Origin: Thiohalocapsa sp.
Lineage (GTDB): Bacteria > Pseudomonadota > Gammaproteobacteria > Chromatiales > Chromatiaceae
Reading direction: 5' to 3'
Assembly (NCBI RefSeq): GCF_019695415.1
Contig: NZ_JAIFKJ010000302.1
Span: 1 to 13,178, forward strand
Length of the DNA: 13,178 bases
In this document: positions 1 through 7,244 of the stretch, piece after piece
Layout: each line of letters opens with the position of its first letter
How positions within the stretch are numbered: the stretch's first letter is position 1
Notes under the pieces: model-generated
Databases searched by the model: none
What the model was told of the DNA's origin: nothing
What the model saw: the letters and a program-made list of their open reading frames with translations, nothing else
Made by a program: the position numbers and the translations under genes

Positions 1-537
1 CCCCTGCTCCTCGGCGTCGGCGAGTTCAGCCTCCGCACGGACTTTGCGACCTTGCTCCGCGGCTTCGCACAACTGCGCGCGGACCGGCCCGGCCGGCTGA
101 TGATCCGCGGCGAAGGCGGCGGGCGCGACGCGCTGCTGGCGGAGGCCGACGCGCTCGGCGTGGGCGACGACGTCTCGCTGCCCGGATTCGTACCGCAGCC
201 CTACGCCTACCTGGCGCACGCGGACCTGTTCGCACTCACCTCCCGTTGGGAAGGCATGCCGCTGGTGCTGGTTGAAGCGCTCGCGCTGGGGACCCCTGTG
301 GTGGCCACGGATTGCCAGAGCGGCCCGCGGGAGGTGCTCGCCGACGGACGCTTCGGCCCGCTGGTGCCGGTGGGGGATGCACCGGCACTGGCCGCGGCAA
401 TGGCGGCTATCCTCGCGGCGCCGCCGGACACCGATGGGCTGCGGGATGCGGCCCGTCCCTATGCCGTCGAGGCCGCCGTCAGCGCTTATCTCGCGGCCAT
501 GGGTCTGCCGCCGGTGGCGCCGGTCGTATGTCCATGA
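1..537 (+). CDS. Glycosyltransferase, GT4 (group 1) family, C-terminal part
   Basis: This is the 3' part of a gene that enters from the left edge; the frame is open from base 1. The visible 178 residues are the C-terminal Rossmann half of a GT-B glycosyltransferase that transfers a sugar from a nucleotide donor. It begins with the donor-domain entry GVGEFSLRTDFATLLRGF, followed by the PGF.PQPYAYLAHAD segment. Next comes the EX7E signature in SRWEGMPLVLVEALALGTP, then VVATDCQSGPREVL. The position before DF in the entry motif is often Lys in relatives and is Thr here, which may matter for donor phosphate contact. The stop overlaps the start of the next gene, so the two are probably co-translated. 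The acceptor cannot be told; the neighbours suggest envelope glycan or glycolipid synthesis. The family call is firm, the substrate unknown. Confidence 0.9.
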   Translation, partial: PLLLGVGEFSLRTDFATLLRGFAQLRADRPGRLMIRGEGGGRDALLAEADALGVGDDVSLPGFVPQPYAYLAHADLFALTSRWEGMPLVLVEALALGTPVVATDCQSGPREVLADGRFGPLVPVGDAPALAAAMAAILAAPPDTDGLRDAARPYAVEAAVSAYLAAMGLPPVAPVVCP

Positions 538-1277
538 CAGACCTGGCGCAGGTCGTCGGTCGGCGCTGGCTTGCGCCTTTGCGCCGGCGTATCGGGGGCG
601 TGCCCGTGGGCTGGCTGATCCTGTTTCTGGCCTTTGCTGACCTCATGCTCGCTTGGCCGGCACTGGACCTGATGGTCGCGGGCTGGTTCTACAGCCCCGG
701 GGAAGGCTTTCCCGCGCTTGGCCAGGTCTGGGAGCGCTTTCTCTACCACTCCGTCGAGGTGCTGATGCTGGCCGGCAACCTGACGCTGTTGGCGGTCTGG
801 CTTTGGAACCGGCGCACCGGCCGGCGACTGCTCGGGCTCACTGGCCGCAAGCTCGCCCTGCTGCTCTGCGTTCTCGCCCTGCTGCCGGGGCTCTTGGTCA
901 ACCAGATCCTCAAGGAGCACTGGGGACGCGCGCGACCAGTGCAGGTGCAGCAGTTCGGCGGCGACCGCTCCTTCACACCGGCCTTTGTCTATACCGGCGG
1001 CAGCGGCGGCGCTTTCAGCTCCGGCCACGTCGCCGCCGCGGCGTATCTGATCGGCGTCGCACACCTGCTGGCCGGGCCGCGCTCGCGCTGGGTATTGCTC
1101 GCCGCCGTTTACACGGCGCTGGTGGGGCTCGCGCGCATGGCCGCCGGCGGGCACTTTCTGAGCGACGTGATCACATCCGTATTCCTGGTGCTGTTCGGCT
1201 ATTCATTGCTCCGCCGGCTTTTCCGCTTTGAGGAGGGGACACAGACGGCGCGCGACACCGGCATCGAGCCGCCGTGA
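534..1277 (+). CDS. PAP2-family membrane phosphatase
   Basis: This is an integral membrane phosphatase of the PAP2 (type 2 phosphatidic acid phosphatase) superfamily. Members remove phosphate from lipid pyrophosphates or lipid A, or recycle undecaprenyl pyrophosphate, at the outer face of the inner membrane. All three catalytic motifs are present in the 247-residue protein: K127-x6-RP (KEHWGRARP), SSGH at 162-165, and R201-x5-H207-x3-D211 (RMAAGGHFLSD). Around five hydrophobic segments surround them. The ATG at 534 overlaps the preceding TGA as ATGA, typical of translational coupling; an in-frame ATG at 528 is an alternative. No strong Shine-Dalgarno is visible for either. The place between a GT4 and a GT39 enzyme fits a role in polyprenyl-phosphate recycling or glycolipid dephosphorylation. 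I cannot separate LpxE-, LpxT- and BacA-like functions from sequence alone. Confidence 0.88.
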   Translation: MTDLAQVVGRRWLAPLRRRIGGVPVGWLILFLAFADLMLAWPALDLMVAGWFYSPGEGFPALGQVWERFLYHSVEVLMLAGNLTLLAVWLWNRRTGRRLLGLTGRKLALLLCVLALLPGLLVNQILKEHWGRARPVQVQQFGGDRSFTPAFVYTGGSGGAFSSGHVAAAAYLIGVAHLLAGPRSRWVLLAAVYTALVGLARMAAGGHFLSDVITSVFLVLFGYSLLRRLFRFEEGTQTARDTGIEPP

Positions 1278-1377
1278 CACTGCGTCTGCGCGGGCCGCAG
1301 GGGCGCGTCTGTGCGATCATAGGCCGCCAGTCGGGAGGTCTTCGCGGACGGCAGACAGCGCCCGGTAAGATTCAAAA

Positions 1378-2112
1378 GTGAGAGCGGAGCGCCTTGAGGT
1401 GAGATCAGGCTTGCGGATGGGACTAGGGTTGGCGCTGCCGGTGGTGTTGCTGGCGGCGCTGCTCGGTGCCGGTTGCGCCACCCCGGACGATGCGGCGCTC
1501 AGCGAACGGCTCACGGCCAGGGCCGTTGCCGGCGACTTCAACTCCATTGCGCTGACCGACATTCGCTGCAACGCGCGCACGGAGGACTGCGCCAAGTCGC
1601 ATGCGGTGAAAGGCGACGCCTGTTTGAAGCTCGCGATCCAGCAACCGCAGACCGCCTCGATCCAGGACTCGAAAATGCGCGACCTCCTGGACTGCGCAGA
1701 GGCCGGCTATAGCAAGGCACTGGAGCTGCAGCCGGACCGGAACGCCCCGAGCCGCGTTTCCTACCACGGCGGGCTGTTGCTCACCCTGAGCGAGCGCCGC
1801 AATCGGCTCGACAACGTCAAAGAGCAGAAGCTGGACCGCGAGAACGAAAAGCTCCTGCGGGCCGCCCAGGAGGCGCGTCGGGAGGTTCCGGGCAGCGCGC
1901 TCGGCTTTCTCTACGGGGCGTCGGCCCATGTTTACCGCGCCACACTGAAGCCGCGCGGGCGTGACCGCTGTAATGACTTGCGCCAGGCGGAATCTATGCT
2001 GAGCCGCTCGCCGTCGCCGCCCATCGAGCTCACGGACGAGCAAAACCGCATCCGCTCGCTGATCCGGCAGCAGCTGCGCGAGAACGGCTGCGGGCGCATC
2101 CAACGGCTCTAG
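1378..2112 (+). CDS. Predicted lipoprotein of unknown function
   Basis: I do not recognise this family. From the GTG at 1378 the product has 244 residues. It has a basic N-terminus, a hydrophobic stretch and a lipobox LGAGC with the lipidated Cys at residue 33, so it is probably an outer- or inner-membrane lipoprotein. Starts at GTG 1399 or ATG 1417 are also possible; the ATG would leave a signal peptide with no positive charge, so an upstream start is more likely. The mature part is helical in character. It has six further cysteines (in DIRC, EDC, GDAC, LDC, DRC and NGC) and a stretch near residues 95-125 (LLDCAEAGYSKALELQPD) that looks like one TPR-type helix pair. A highly charged segment (residues about 140-165) could form a coiled coil. 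Its stop is one base before the next gene's GTG, so it is probably co-expressed with the GT39 enzyme. Confidence 0.75.
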   Translation: MRAERLEVRSGLRMGLGLALPVVLLAALLGAGCATPDDAALSERLTARAVAGDFNSIALTDIRCNARTEDCAKSHAVKGDACLKLAIQQPQTASIQDSKMRDLLDCAEAGYSKALELQPDRNAPSRVSYHGGLLLTLSERRNRLDNVKEQKLDRENEKLLRAAQEARREVPGSALGFLYGASAHVYRATLKPRGRDRCNDLRQAESMLSRSPSPPIELTDEQNRIRSLIRQQLRENGCGRIQRL

Positions 2113-2113
2113 G

Positions 2114-3739
2114 GTGTCCCGAGCAGACCGGCAGCTCGGCGCGGCGACGCATGCGGGGCCGTTACGGGACGCACGTCTGCCCCTGCTAGTCATCCTGGGG
2201 ATCACCCTGTGGCGGCTTTGGGCTGCCGCAACGGTGCCTGTCACCCAAGACGAGGCCTACTACTACCATTGGGCTCGAGCCCTGGCCTGGGGCTATTTCG
2301 ACCATCCGCCGGGCGTCGCCGTGCTGGGTCTGGGGACGCTGCTCGCACCCGCGTCGGCGTTCGCAGCCCGACTCGGCGCGGTGCTGGCGGGTCTGCTGAC
2401 GCTGCTCGTGCTCTGGCGCTTCTACACGGCGCTGGGGCTGCAGCGCGGCAACGGCCTGCTGCTGGCGCTGGTGCTCGCCGCCGGCACGCTGCCCGGGCTC
2501 ATCGCGGGCATCATCACAACCCCGGATACGGTGCTGACCCTTTGCTGGGCGCTCGCCCTGCACGAGGCGCTGGTGGCCTTGCGCGGCGAGCGCCGGCGCT
2601 GGCTCAGCGCAGGTGTCGCCACCGGGCTCGGGCTGCTCGGGAAGTACAGCATGGCGGTCATAGGCCCAGTATTTCTCTGGGCCATGCTGGCCGCGGACCG
2701 GCGGGCACTCGCCACGCCCTGGCCGTACCTGGGAGGACTGCTGGCCTTGCTGGTGTTTTCGCCGCACGTGCTTTGGAACGCCCAGCACGACTGGCTCAGC
2801 CTGCGCTTTCAGCTCGGCCATGGGCTCGCCACCGAGCTCGGCAGCTTCGACCTCGCCGCCGAAGGGCTGCCGGCCGCTGTTGGCTCCCAGTCCTACACCC
2901 CACCTGGCAGCGGGCCACTGACGACCCTGGACCGGCTGGGTCAGTTTGCGAGCTTCCTCGGCAGTCAGCTGGCCTTCTGGGGGCTGCTGGTCCTGCCCCT
3001 CGGCGCGGCCCTGTGGGCGCGCGGGGGCCTGCGCGGAGCTAGACGTCGGCTCACCACCACCCTGGATGCCCCCGCAAAATCGCTGCTGCTGGCGGGCACC
3101 GCCTTTCCACTGGCACTGTTCGGCCTGCTGTCGCTCAGCAGCGATGTGGAGGCCAACTGGTCCGCACTCTACCTAGCTTGCGCAGTGCCGGCGGCGGCGG
3201 TGGTGTTGCGGCCTTTGGCAGGCTGGGCGCTGCTCGCTGCCGCTGGGAATCTGCTGTTGGTGAGCTTGTATGCCTTCCACGCCGCGACAGCGGCGCTGCC
3301 GCTGCCGGATGCCGCCCAGCGCATCCTGCGGGAGAGTTATGGCTATCCTGCGCTCGCCGAGTATGTCGAAGGTTTGGACGCGCCGGTATTCGCGGACCGC
3401 TATCCGTTCGCGGCCATGCTCAACTTCCACGCACCGACACTCGCGGTCCCACAGTGGCCGAACATCGCCCGTCCGTCGGAGTACACCCGCGGCCGATTGG
3501 TGACAGCACCGTCACAGGCAGCGCTGCGCGAAACGGGCTTTTGGCTGGTGGCCTACAAGTTCGCGCCGCCGGACATCCCGGGTTTCCGGGCCGTGGAGAC
3601 GCGCAGCATTTTCCAATGCCGCGGCCAACCGCTCAAGGTCGTGCAAGGGGGGGCTCCTTGGAGCGCGGCCGGCTGCGAGCACCCGATTCAAGGCTGGCGG
3701 CTCTATCGCTATACGGCGGATACCGTCCCAGAGGCGTGA
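2114..3739 (+). CDS. GT39/PMT-like membrane glycosyltransferase (ArnT-like)
   Basis: This 541-residue polytopic inner-membrane protein belongs to the GT39/PMT_2 group. These enzymes use polyprenyl-phosphate sugars to modify lipid A, other lipids or proteins on the periplasmic side. The diagnostic first periplasmic loop is present: TQDEAYYYHWARAL, with the expected catalytic acidic pair Asp46-Glu47, then GYFDHPPG at residues 60-67. About ten further hydrophobic helices follow, and the C-terminal 130 residues form a soluble domain (from about residue 410). The length is close to that of E. coli ArnT (about 550). The start is a GTG one base after the lipoprotein stop, with no good Shine-Dalgarno, which suggests coupling. 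With a PAP2 phosphatase nearby, a lipid- or glycan-modifying role is likely. The donor sugar and acceptor are not readable, so I do not call it ArnT. Confidence 0.88.
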   Translation: MSRADRQLGAATHAGPLRDARLPLLVILGITLWRLWAAATVPVTQDEAYYYHWARALAWGYFDHPPGVAVLGLGTLLAPASAFAARLGAVLAGLLTLLVLWRFYTALGLQRGNGLLLALVLAAGTLPGLIAGIITTPDTVLTLCWALALHEALVALRGERRRWLSAGVATGLGLLGKYSMAVIGPVFLWAMLAADRRALATPWPYLGGLLALLVFSPHVLWNAQHDWLSLRFQLGHGLATELGSFDLAAEGLPAAVGSQSYTPPGSGPLTTLDRLGQFASFLGSQLAFWGLLVLPLGAALWARGGLRGARRRLTTTLDAPAKSLLLAGTAFPLALFGLLSLSSDVEANWSALYLACAVPAAAVVLRPLAGWALLAAAGNLLLVSLYAFHAATAALPLPDAAQRILRESYGYPALAEYVEGLDAPVFADRYPFAAMLNFHAPTLAVPQWPNIARPSEYTRGRLVTAPSQAALRETGFWLVAYKFAPPDIPGFRAVETRSIFQCRGQPLKVVQGGAPWSAAGCEHPIQGWRLYRYTADTVPEA

Positions 3740-3799
3740 AGATCCAGATGCCTGAAGTTTGAGGGTCTGAGATCCGGGCGCTTGAGGTCAGGATCATGC
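3740..3799. other. Convergent spacer with weak degenerate repeats
   Basis: This 60-bp spacer lies between two converging genes. It holds two related segments, each starting GATCC and running into a TGAAG/TGAGG motif (from 3741 and from 3771), and TGA triplets at 3753, 3760, 3768 and 3783. No stem followed by a T-run is visible on either strand, so no intrinsic terminator is supported. Confidence 0.3.
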
Positions 3800-4561
3800 T
3801 CAGGCAGCAGCCGCCCGGGCCTTGAGCTCCGCCGCCCGCGCCGACCCGAGGAAGCGCTCGATGCGAGCGCGCGCATAGTAGATCACCGGCGTCAGGGCCA
3901 CTGCAGCCCCGAACTTGTACAGATAATTTACGGTGCCCACCGCCAGGAACAACGACAGCGGCCACTGCTGCGGCCCCAGCACGAAGGCGATGTAGAGCAC
4001 CACGAAGCTGTCCACCAGCTGTGAAACCAGCGTCGAGCCGGTGGCCCGCAGCCAGATGAAGCGCTCGCCGGTGAGCCGCCGCACCCGGTGGAAGACGGCC
4101 ACGTCGATGAGCTGACCGACAAGGAAGGCCACCACGGAGCCGGCGATGGTCCACATGCCCTGACCGAAGATCACCGCGAAGGCCGCCTGCATGTCCGGCA
4201 CGCCGCGCTCTTCAGCGATACCCACCCACCAGTCTGCCGGCGCCAGCCCAATTGCGACATAGGCGAAAAAGAAGGCGTAGACGATCAGCCCGACGGTCAG
4301 GTAGGAGATAAAGCGCACACCCCGCCGGCCGAAGTATTCGTTGATGATATCCGTCATCACGAAGACCACGGGCCAGAGCAGCACGCCGGCGGTGAAATTG
4401 AGCGAGCCCTCCTCGCCGAACAGGTTCCAGTTCAGCGGCTCCTGTCCGAAGGTGGCCTCCAGCGCGAATATCTTGATGCCGATGAACTCGGCGATCAGGG
4501 CGTTGCAGACGAAGAATCCACCGAGGACGACGAACAGGGCGGTGGCACGATCATTCGGCAT
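3800..4561 (-). CDS. yhhQ: Queuosine precursor transporter, YhhQ/DUF165 family
   Basis: This inner-membrane transporter belongs to the YhhQ (VUT/DUF165) family. E. coli YhhQ imports the queuosine precursors preQ0 and preQ1 for tRNA modification. The 253-residue product has about six to seven hydrophobic helices. It carries the family motif FVMTDIINEYFGRRGVRF (usual form TD.I.E.YG), a Gly-rich helix in the second half (VVAFLVGQLIDVAVFHRVRR) and a closing VNYLYKFGAAVALTPVIYY helix. E. coli YhhQ has about 220 residues; the excess is mostly in one loop. I start at the ATG at 4561 (MPNDRATAL). The open frame continues upstream to a TTG at 4651, but that part is encoded by the heptad repeat block and resembles no family member. 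No clear Shine-Dalgarno precedes the ATG. Queuosine transport is inferred from family membership. Confidence 0.87.
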   Translation of the reverse strand: MPNDRATALFVVLGGFFVCNALIAEFIGIKIFALEATFGQEPLNWNLFGEEGSLNFTAGVLLWPVVFVMTDIINEYFGRRGVRFISYLTVGLIVYAFFFAYVAIGLAPADWWVGIAEERGVPDMQAAFAVIFGQGMWTIAGSVVAFLVGQLIDVAVFHRVRRLTGERFIWLRATGSTLVSQLVDSFVVLYIAFVLGPQQWPLSLFLAVGTVNYLYKFGAAVALTPVIYYARARIERFLGSARAAELKARAAAA

Positions 4562-4572
4562 GAACGGCAAGT

Positions 4573-4628
4573 GAGGGCCGAAAGCGAAGGGCCAAGGGCC
4601 GAGGACGAAGGGGCTAGGGGCTAGCGTG
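4573..4628 (+). repeat. Degenerate heptanucleotide tandem repeat, block A
   Basis: There are eight consecutive 7-bp units upstream of yhhQ. On the plus strand they read GAGGGCC, GAAAGCG, AAGGGCC, AAGGGCC, GAGGACG, AAGGGGC, TAGGGGC, TAGCGTG, roughly consensus RAGGGCC. Two CTAG tetramers (4614 and 4621) are exactly 7 bp apart. The block lies in the 5' untranslated region of yhhQ. Confidence 0.75.
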
Positions 4629-4705
4629 TACGACGCCGATGCCCGGCGCAACCCGCACGACGCCAGAATAGCAATCCATCGCCGCCACTCCCCTCTGCTT
4701 CAGGC

Positions 4706-4743
4706 CAGGGCCCTAGAGACTAGAACCTAGACCCTAGAACCTT
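4706..4743 (+). repeat. Degenerate heptanucleotide tandem repeat, block B (CTAG phased)
   Basis: The units are CAGGGCC, CTAGAGA, CTAGAAC, CTAGACC, CTAGAAC and the start of CTTCTGG. CTAG occurs at 4713, 4720, 4727 and 4734, exactly every 7 bp. The end of this block (4727-4743) resembles the reverse complement of block A (4608-4624), so the two blocks are inverted copies about 100 bp apart. The block ends a few bases from the dcd stop codon. Confidence 0.8.
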
Positions 4744-4747
4744 CTGG

Positions 4748-5317
4748 TCAAGGTTTAGGCAACGTGACCCCACGCTGATTCTGATACTTGCCGCCGCGGT
4801 CGCGATACGAGGTCTCGCAAGGCTCGTCAGATTCCAGAAAGAGGATTTGCGCCACACCCTCATTGGCGTAGATCTTGGCTGGCAACGGCGTGGTGTTGGA
4901 GAACTCGAGTGTCACGTGCCCTTCCCACTCCGGCTCCAGCGGCGTCACATTGACGATGATGCCGCACCGCGCATAAGTGGACTTGCCGAGGCAGATGGTC
5001 AGCACATTGCGGGGGATGCGTAGGTACTCCACCGTGCGCGCCAGTGCGAAGGAGTTCGGGGGGATGATGCAGACATCGGCCTTCAAGTCGACGAAGCTGG
5101 AGGAGTCGAACTGCTTCGGGTCCACCACAGCCGAATTGATATTCGTGAAGATCTTGAATTCGTCAGCGCAGCGAATGTCGTAACCGTAACTGGATGTGCC
5201 GTAGGAGATGACGTGCCCAATGCCTGAACGCTCGCGCACCTGGCTCGGCTCGAACGGATCGATCAGTCGATGCTCCTCGGCCATGCGGCGGATCCAGCGG
5301 TCGGACTTGATGGCCAT
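4748..5317 (-). CDS. dcd: dCTP deaminase
   Basis: Dcd deaminates dCTP to dUTP in the cytosol, the main route to dUMP for thymidylate synthesis in Gram-negatives. The 189-residue product is close to the E. coli length of 193. It begins MAIKSDRWIRRMAEEHRLI and contains SSYGYDIRCADEFKIF, then LGKSTYARCGI with the conserved Ser and Arg of the active site. The catalytic Glu lies in the segment TPLEPEWEGHVTLEFSN. The product ends with the Gln/Arg-rich tail KYQNQRGVTLPKP. The start at 5317 is chosen because GAGGTAAG lies about 8 bases upstream; a further-upstream in-frame start would add 14 unrelated residues. The trimeric dCTP deaminase without dUTPase activity is the usual gammaproteobacterial form, and nothing in the sequence argues otherwise. 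Confidence 0.96.
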   Translation of the reverse strand: MAIKSDRWIRRMAEEHRLIDPFEPSQVRERSGIGHVISYGTSSYGYDIRCADEFKIFTNINSAVVDPKQFDSSSFVDLKADVCIIPPNSFALARTVEYLRIPRNVLTICLGKSTYARCGIIVNVTPLEPEWEGHVTLEFSNTTPLPAKIYANEGVAQILFLESDEPCETSYRDRGGKYQNQRGVTLPKP

Positions 5318-5430
5318 TATGGACTTACCTCGGTCTGCGATGCACCGCCCCAGCCGCACCGACGAGGCCGCATCACCCAGCTCCTACAGGCGCTTGCAGC
5401 AGGCGTCTGCCGTACAGCCGCAGCCCTTTT

Positions 5431-6648
5431 TCAAAACGCGCTCGCCCGCGATAGTCCACGCGCAATGCGACTCGCTCCTGACGGCACCCAAAGGGTGGTG
5501 CCCGCCGGCACCGGACGCGCACCGCTGCTGACCGGATCAAGCCAGGCGAGATTCCGCTCCGTCAGCACCGAGCGCGGCACACGGTACTGAAGCGCAAGCT
5601 CGTCGACGGTGGCGGGGTAGCGAAGTCTTACAGGTTGGTCGGTGAGCGGCTCAGCATAGCGCACGCCCTCGGGGAAGTACCGCTCCGCGTTGAGCGCCAC
5701 GTGCCTTGCGGCCAGAAACTGTGCGTAAAAGTTGCGAGACGCAAAGCCAAAGTAGCGCCCGTCGTAGTCACGCACGATGCGTACGAAGTCGGTGCCGAAG
5801 CGCTCCTTTGCGCGCATCATCCCGCCCAGCCCGTGATTGTAGGACGTGAGCGCGAGCGGCCAGTCTCGCAGCTTGTTGTAGGAATTCTTGAGGTAACGTG
5901 CGGCGCCGTCCGCCGCCGCCACCGGGTCCAGTCGCTCGTCGATGGACGAATTCACCGTCATATAGGTGCGGCCCGTGGACCGGATGAACTGCCACATGCC
6001 GGATGCCCCAGCGCTGGAGCGCGCGTTGGCCTGAAAAGACGACTCGACGTGTGGCAGCAGCGCCAGATCCTCCGGCAGGCCGTAACGGCGGAAGATCTCG
6101 CGGAACTTGGCCAGCCAGCGACCGCTGCGCTCCAGACCACCGTGGTAGCGCTCCCGCACGCCCCGCTGACTGCGCACCCGCTCCGCGGCACCAAACGTGG
6201 CTCCCGGACCGCCGGCGGCTTCCAGCGTGCCCTTGAGCTTTTCCTCTTCGGCGCTGAGCCGCGCCCGGGCGGCAATACGCCGCTCCAGCCCGCGCAGGCG
6301 GTCGCTCCAGCGCTCACGCAGGGCGCGCACATAATCCTTTTGCGCGGGTGTGTAGACAGCTTCGATCGGGCCAGGGAGCTGTGCGACCTGATAGACAACT
6401 GCCAAGTGGCGATCATCATGGATGACCACTTTATCCCGGCCCCATTCCGTGTAGACCTTCTTCCAAAAAGTCACGTTGTCCTCCAGACCCGCCGGCAGCG
6501 GAAAATCTGCCGAAGGCGCATACGGCGGGTCGTCCCGCGCACCGCCCTGACCGGCACAGGCTGCCAGCATCAGCGCCGAGAGCAGCACCAGTAGGCAGGT
6601 GCCCGTGCGCCACGACGCATGCTGCCGGGGAGGATAAGTATCGCCCAT
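5431..6648 (-). CDS. mltD: Membrane-bound lytic murein transglycosylase, MltD-like
   Basis: This 405-residue lipoprotein is of the GH23 (SLT) lytic transglycosylase family. It cleaves peptidoglycan glycan strands with 1,6-anhydro formation, probably at the outer membrane. The signal peptide ends in the lipobox LMLAAC (Cys31). An Arg/Glu-rich helical region (about 100-185) precedes the catalytic domain. The catalytic Glu202 lies in LLPHVESSFQANARSSAGAS, followed by GASGMWQF (214-221) and LTSYNHG (267-273), all standard for family 1D enzymes. The C-terminus (about 340-390, from VRLRYPATVDELALQY to LWVP) looks like a single LysM-type peptidoglycan-binding repeat, where E. coli MltD has two. The ATG at 6648 is preferred, with AAGG about 10 bases upstream. 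An upstream TTG at 6669 is less likely. Confidence 0.92.
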   Translation of the reverse strand: MGDTYPPRQHASWRTGTCLLVLLSALMLAACAGQGGARDDPPYAPSADFPLPAGLEDNVTFWKKVYTEWGRDKVVIHDDRHLAVVYQVAQLPGPIEAVYTPAQKDYVRALRERWSDRLRGLERRIAARARLSAEEEKLKGTLEAAGGPGATFGAAERVRSQRGVRERYHGGLERSGRWLAKFREIFRRYGLPEDLALLPHVESSFQANARSSAGASGMWQFIRSTGRTYMTVNSSIDERLDPVAAADGAARYLKNSYNKLRDWPLALTSYNHGLGGMMRAKERFGTDFVRIVRDYDGRYFGFASRNFYAQFLAARHVALNAERYFPEGVRYAEPLTDQPVRLRYPATVDELALQYRVPRSVLTERNLAWLDPVSSGARPVPAGTTLWVPSGASRIARGLSRASAF

Positions 6649-6688
6649 GAATCTTGACCTTCGGCCCAAGCTGTTGCCCAGTTCGCTA

Positions 6689-6707
6689 CCGGACCCCGTC
6701 TGTCCGG
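6689..6707. promoter_or_regulatory. 19-bp dyad upstream of mltD
   Basis: A perfect inverted repeat, CCGGAC-N7-GTCCGG, is centred about 50 bp upstream of the mltD start. This is where a promoter or operator would be expected. The same hexamer forms a second dyad at 6842-6860. Binding by a regulator is inference. Confidence 0.4.
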
Positions 6708-6841
6708 CGGCGCAACTTTAATGGGCCGGGCGGGCACGGTCAAAGCCGCCTGCGCCGCGGCAGCTTTGCCTGGTGCGAATCGGTGCAGGACCGGGCGGCG
6801 GTCGGCATGGGAGTGGCGGTGCGTCCGGCGCGGCGAACTCT

Positions 6842-6860
6842 GTCCGGCTTTTGACCGGAC
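6842..6860. promoter_or_regulatory. 19-bp dyad just 3' of the XRE gene
   Basis: The inverted repeat GTCCGG-N7-CCGGAC uses the same hexamer as the dyad at 6689-6707 in opposite order, with the same 7-bp spacing. It lies 22 bp past the XRE stop codon. No T-run follows it in the minus direction, so it is not a standard intrinsic terminator. A further single GTCCGG lies at 6823. Confidence 0.4.
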
Positions 6861-6881
6861 TGGTCCAAAAAAGGGCCTCCC

Positions 6882-7244
6882 TCATTCATCTTTGCCCGAA
6901 CCGGAAGCGGGCTCGGCAGGATAATTACCCTGGATATCAGCCACCTGCAAAATCACGTCCCGCCCACGCGCATCGGTCCTGCGATAGCGCTGGATGAGCC
7001 GCCATTCATCCTCGGATAGCGGTGACGCATCGTCGAGGCAGAGCAGATAAGCAGGCGTCACGCCGTCAAGCGCCTCGGCGAGCTCCTGCGCTTCCTCGAT
7101 GCCCATACGGCGGATACCCTGCTCGTAGTTACTGATACGTGATTTCGAGAGGGTGCGAGTCCGGGACGCAAGCTCCGACAGGCTGTATTTGTGGGCCAAG
7201 CGTGCTGCACGGAGGCGTTGGCCGATCTGTTTGCTGATGGTCAT
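6882..7244 (-). CDS. XRE-family helix-turn-helix transcriptional regulator
   Basis: This small DNA-binding protein has 120 residues. It starts MTISKQIGQRLRAARLAH and runs through a lambda-repressor-like HTH: YSLSELASRTRTLSKSRISN is helix 2, turn and helix 3, followed by YEQGIRRMGIEEAQELAEAL and then the YLLCLDD end of the five-helix bundle. The C-terminal 45 residues (SEDEWRLIQRYRRTDARGRD...) form an extra helix and tail with no recognised effector domain. The ATG at 7244 is chosen because the homologous domain begins here. The frame stays open to an ATG at 7370, but those 42 codons are AT-rich in third positions and unlike coding sequence nearby. No good Shine-Dalgarno is visible. Targets are unknown; nearby dyads are candidates. 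Confidence 0.85.
   Translation of the reverse strand: MTISKQIGQRLRAARLAHKYSLSELASRTRTLSKSRISNYEQGIRRMGIEEAQELAEALDGVTPAYLLCLDDASPLSEDEWRLIQRYRRTDARGRDVILQVADIQGNYPAEPASGSGKDE

Noticed and set aside
4562..4651. An N-terminal extension of yhhQ from a TTG
   Set aside because: It is encoded by the heptad repeat, uses a TTG start without a ribosome binding site, and matches nothing in the family.
5635..6594. A 319-codon plus-strand open frame opposite mltD
   Set aside because: The minus-strand gene has a clear GH23 domain and lipobox; the reverse frame has no motif and biased composition typical of a shadow.
6862..6877. GGTCC-A6-GGGCC as a terminator for the XRE gene
   Set aside because: The stem is 5 bp with a G-U pair and no T-run lies after it in either direction as a terminator requires.
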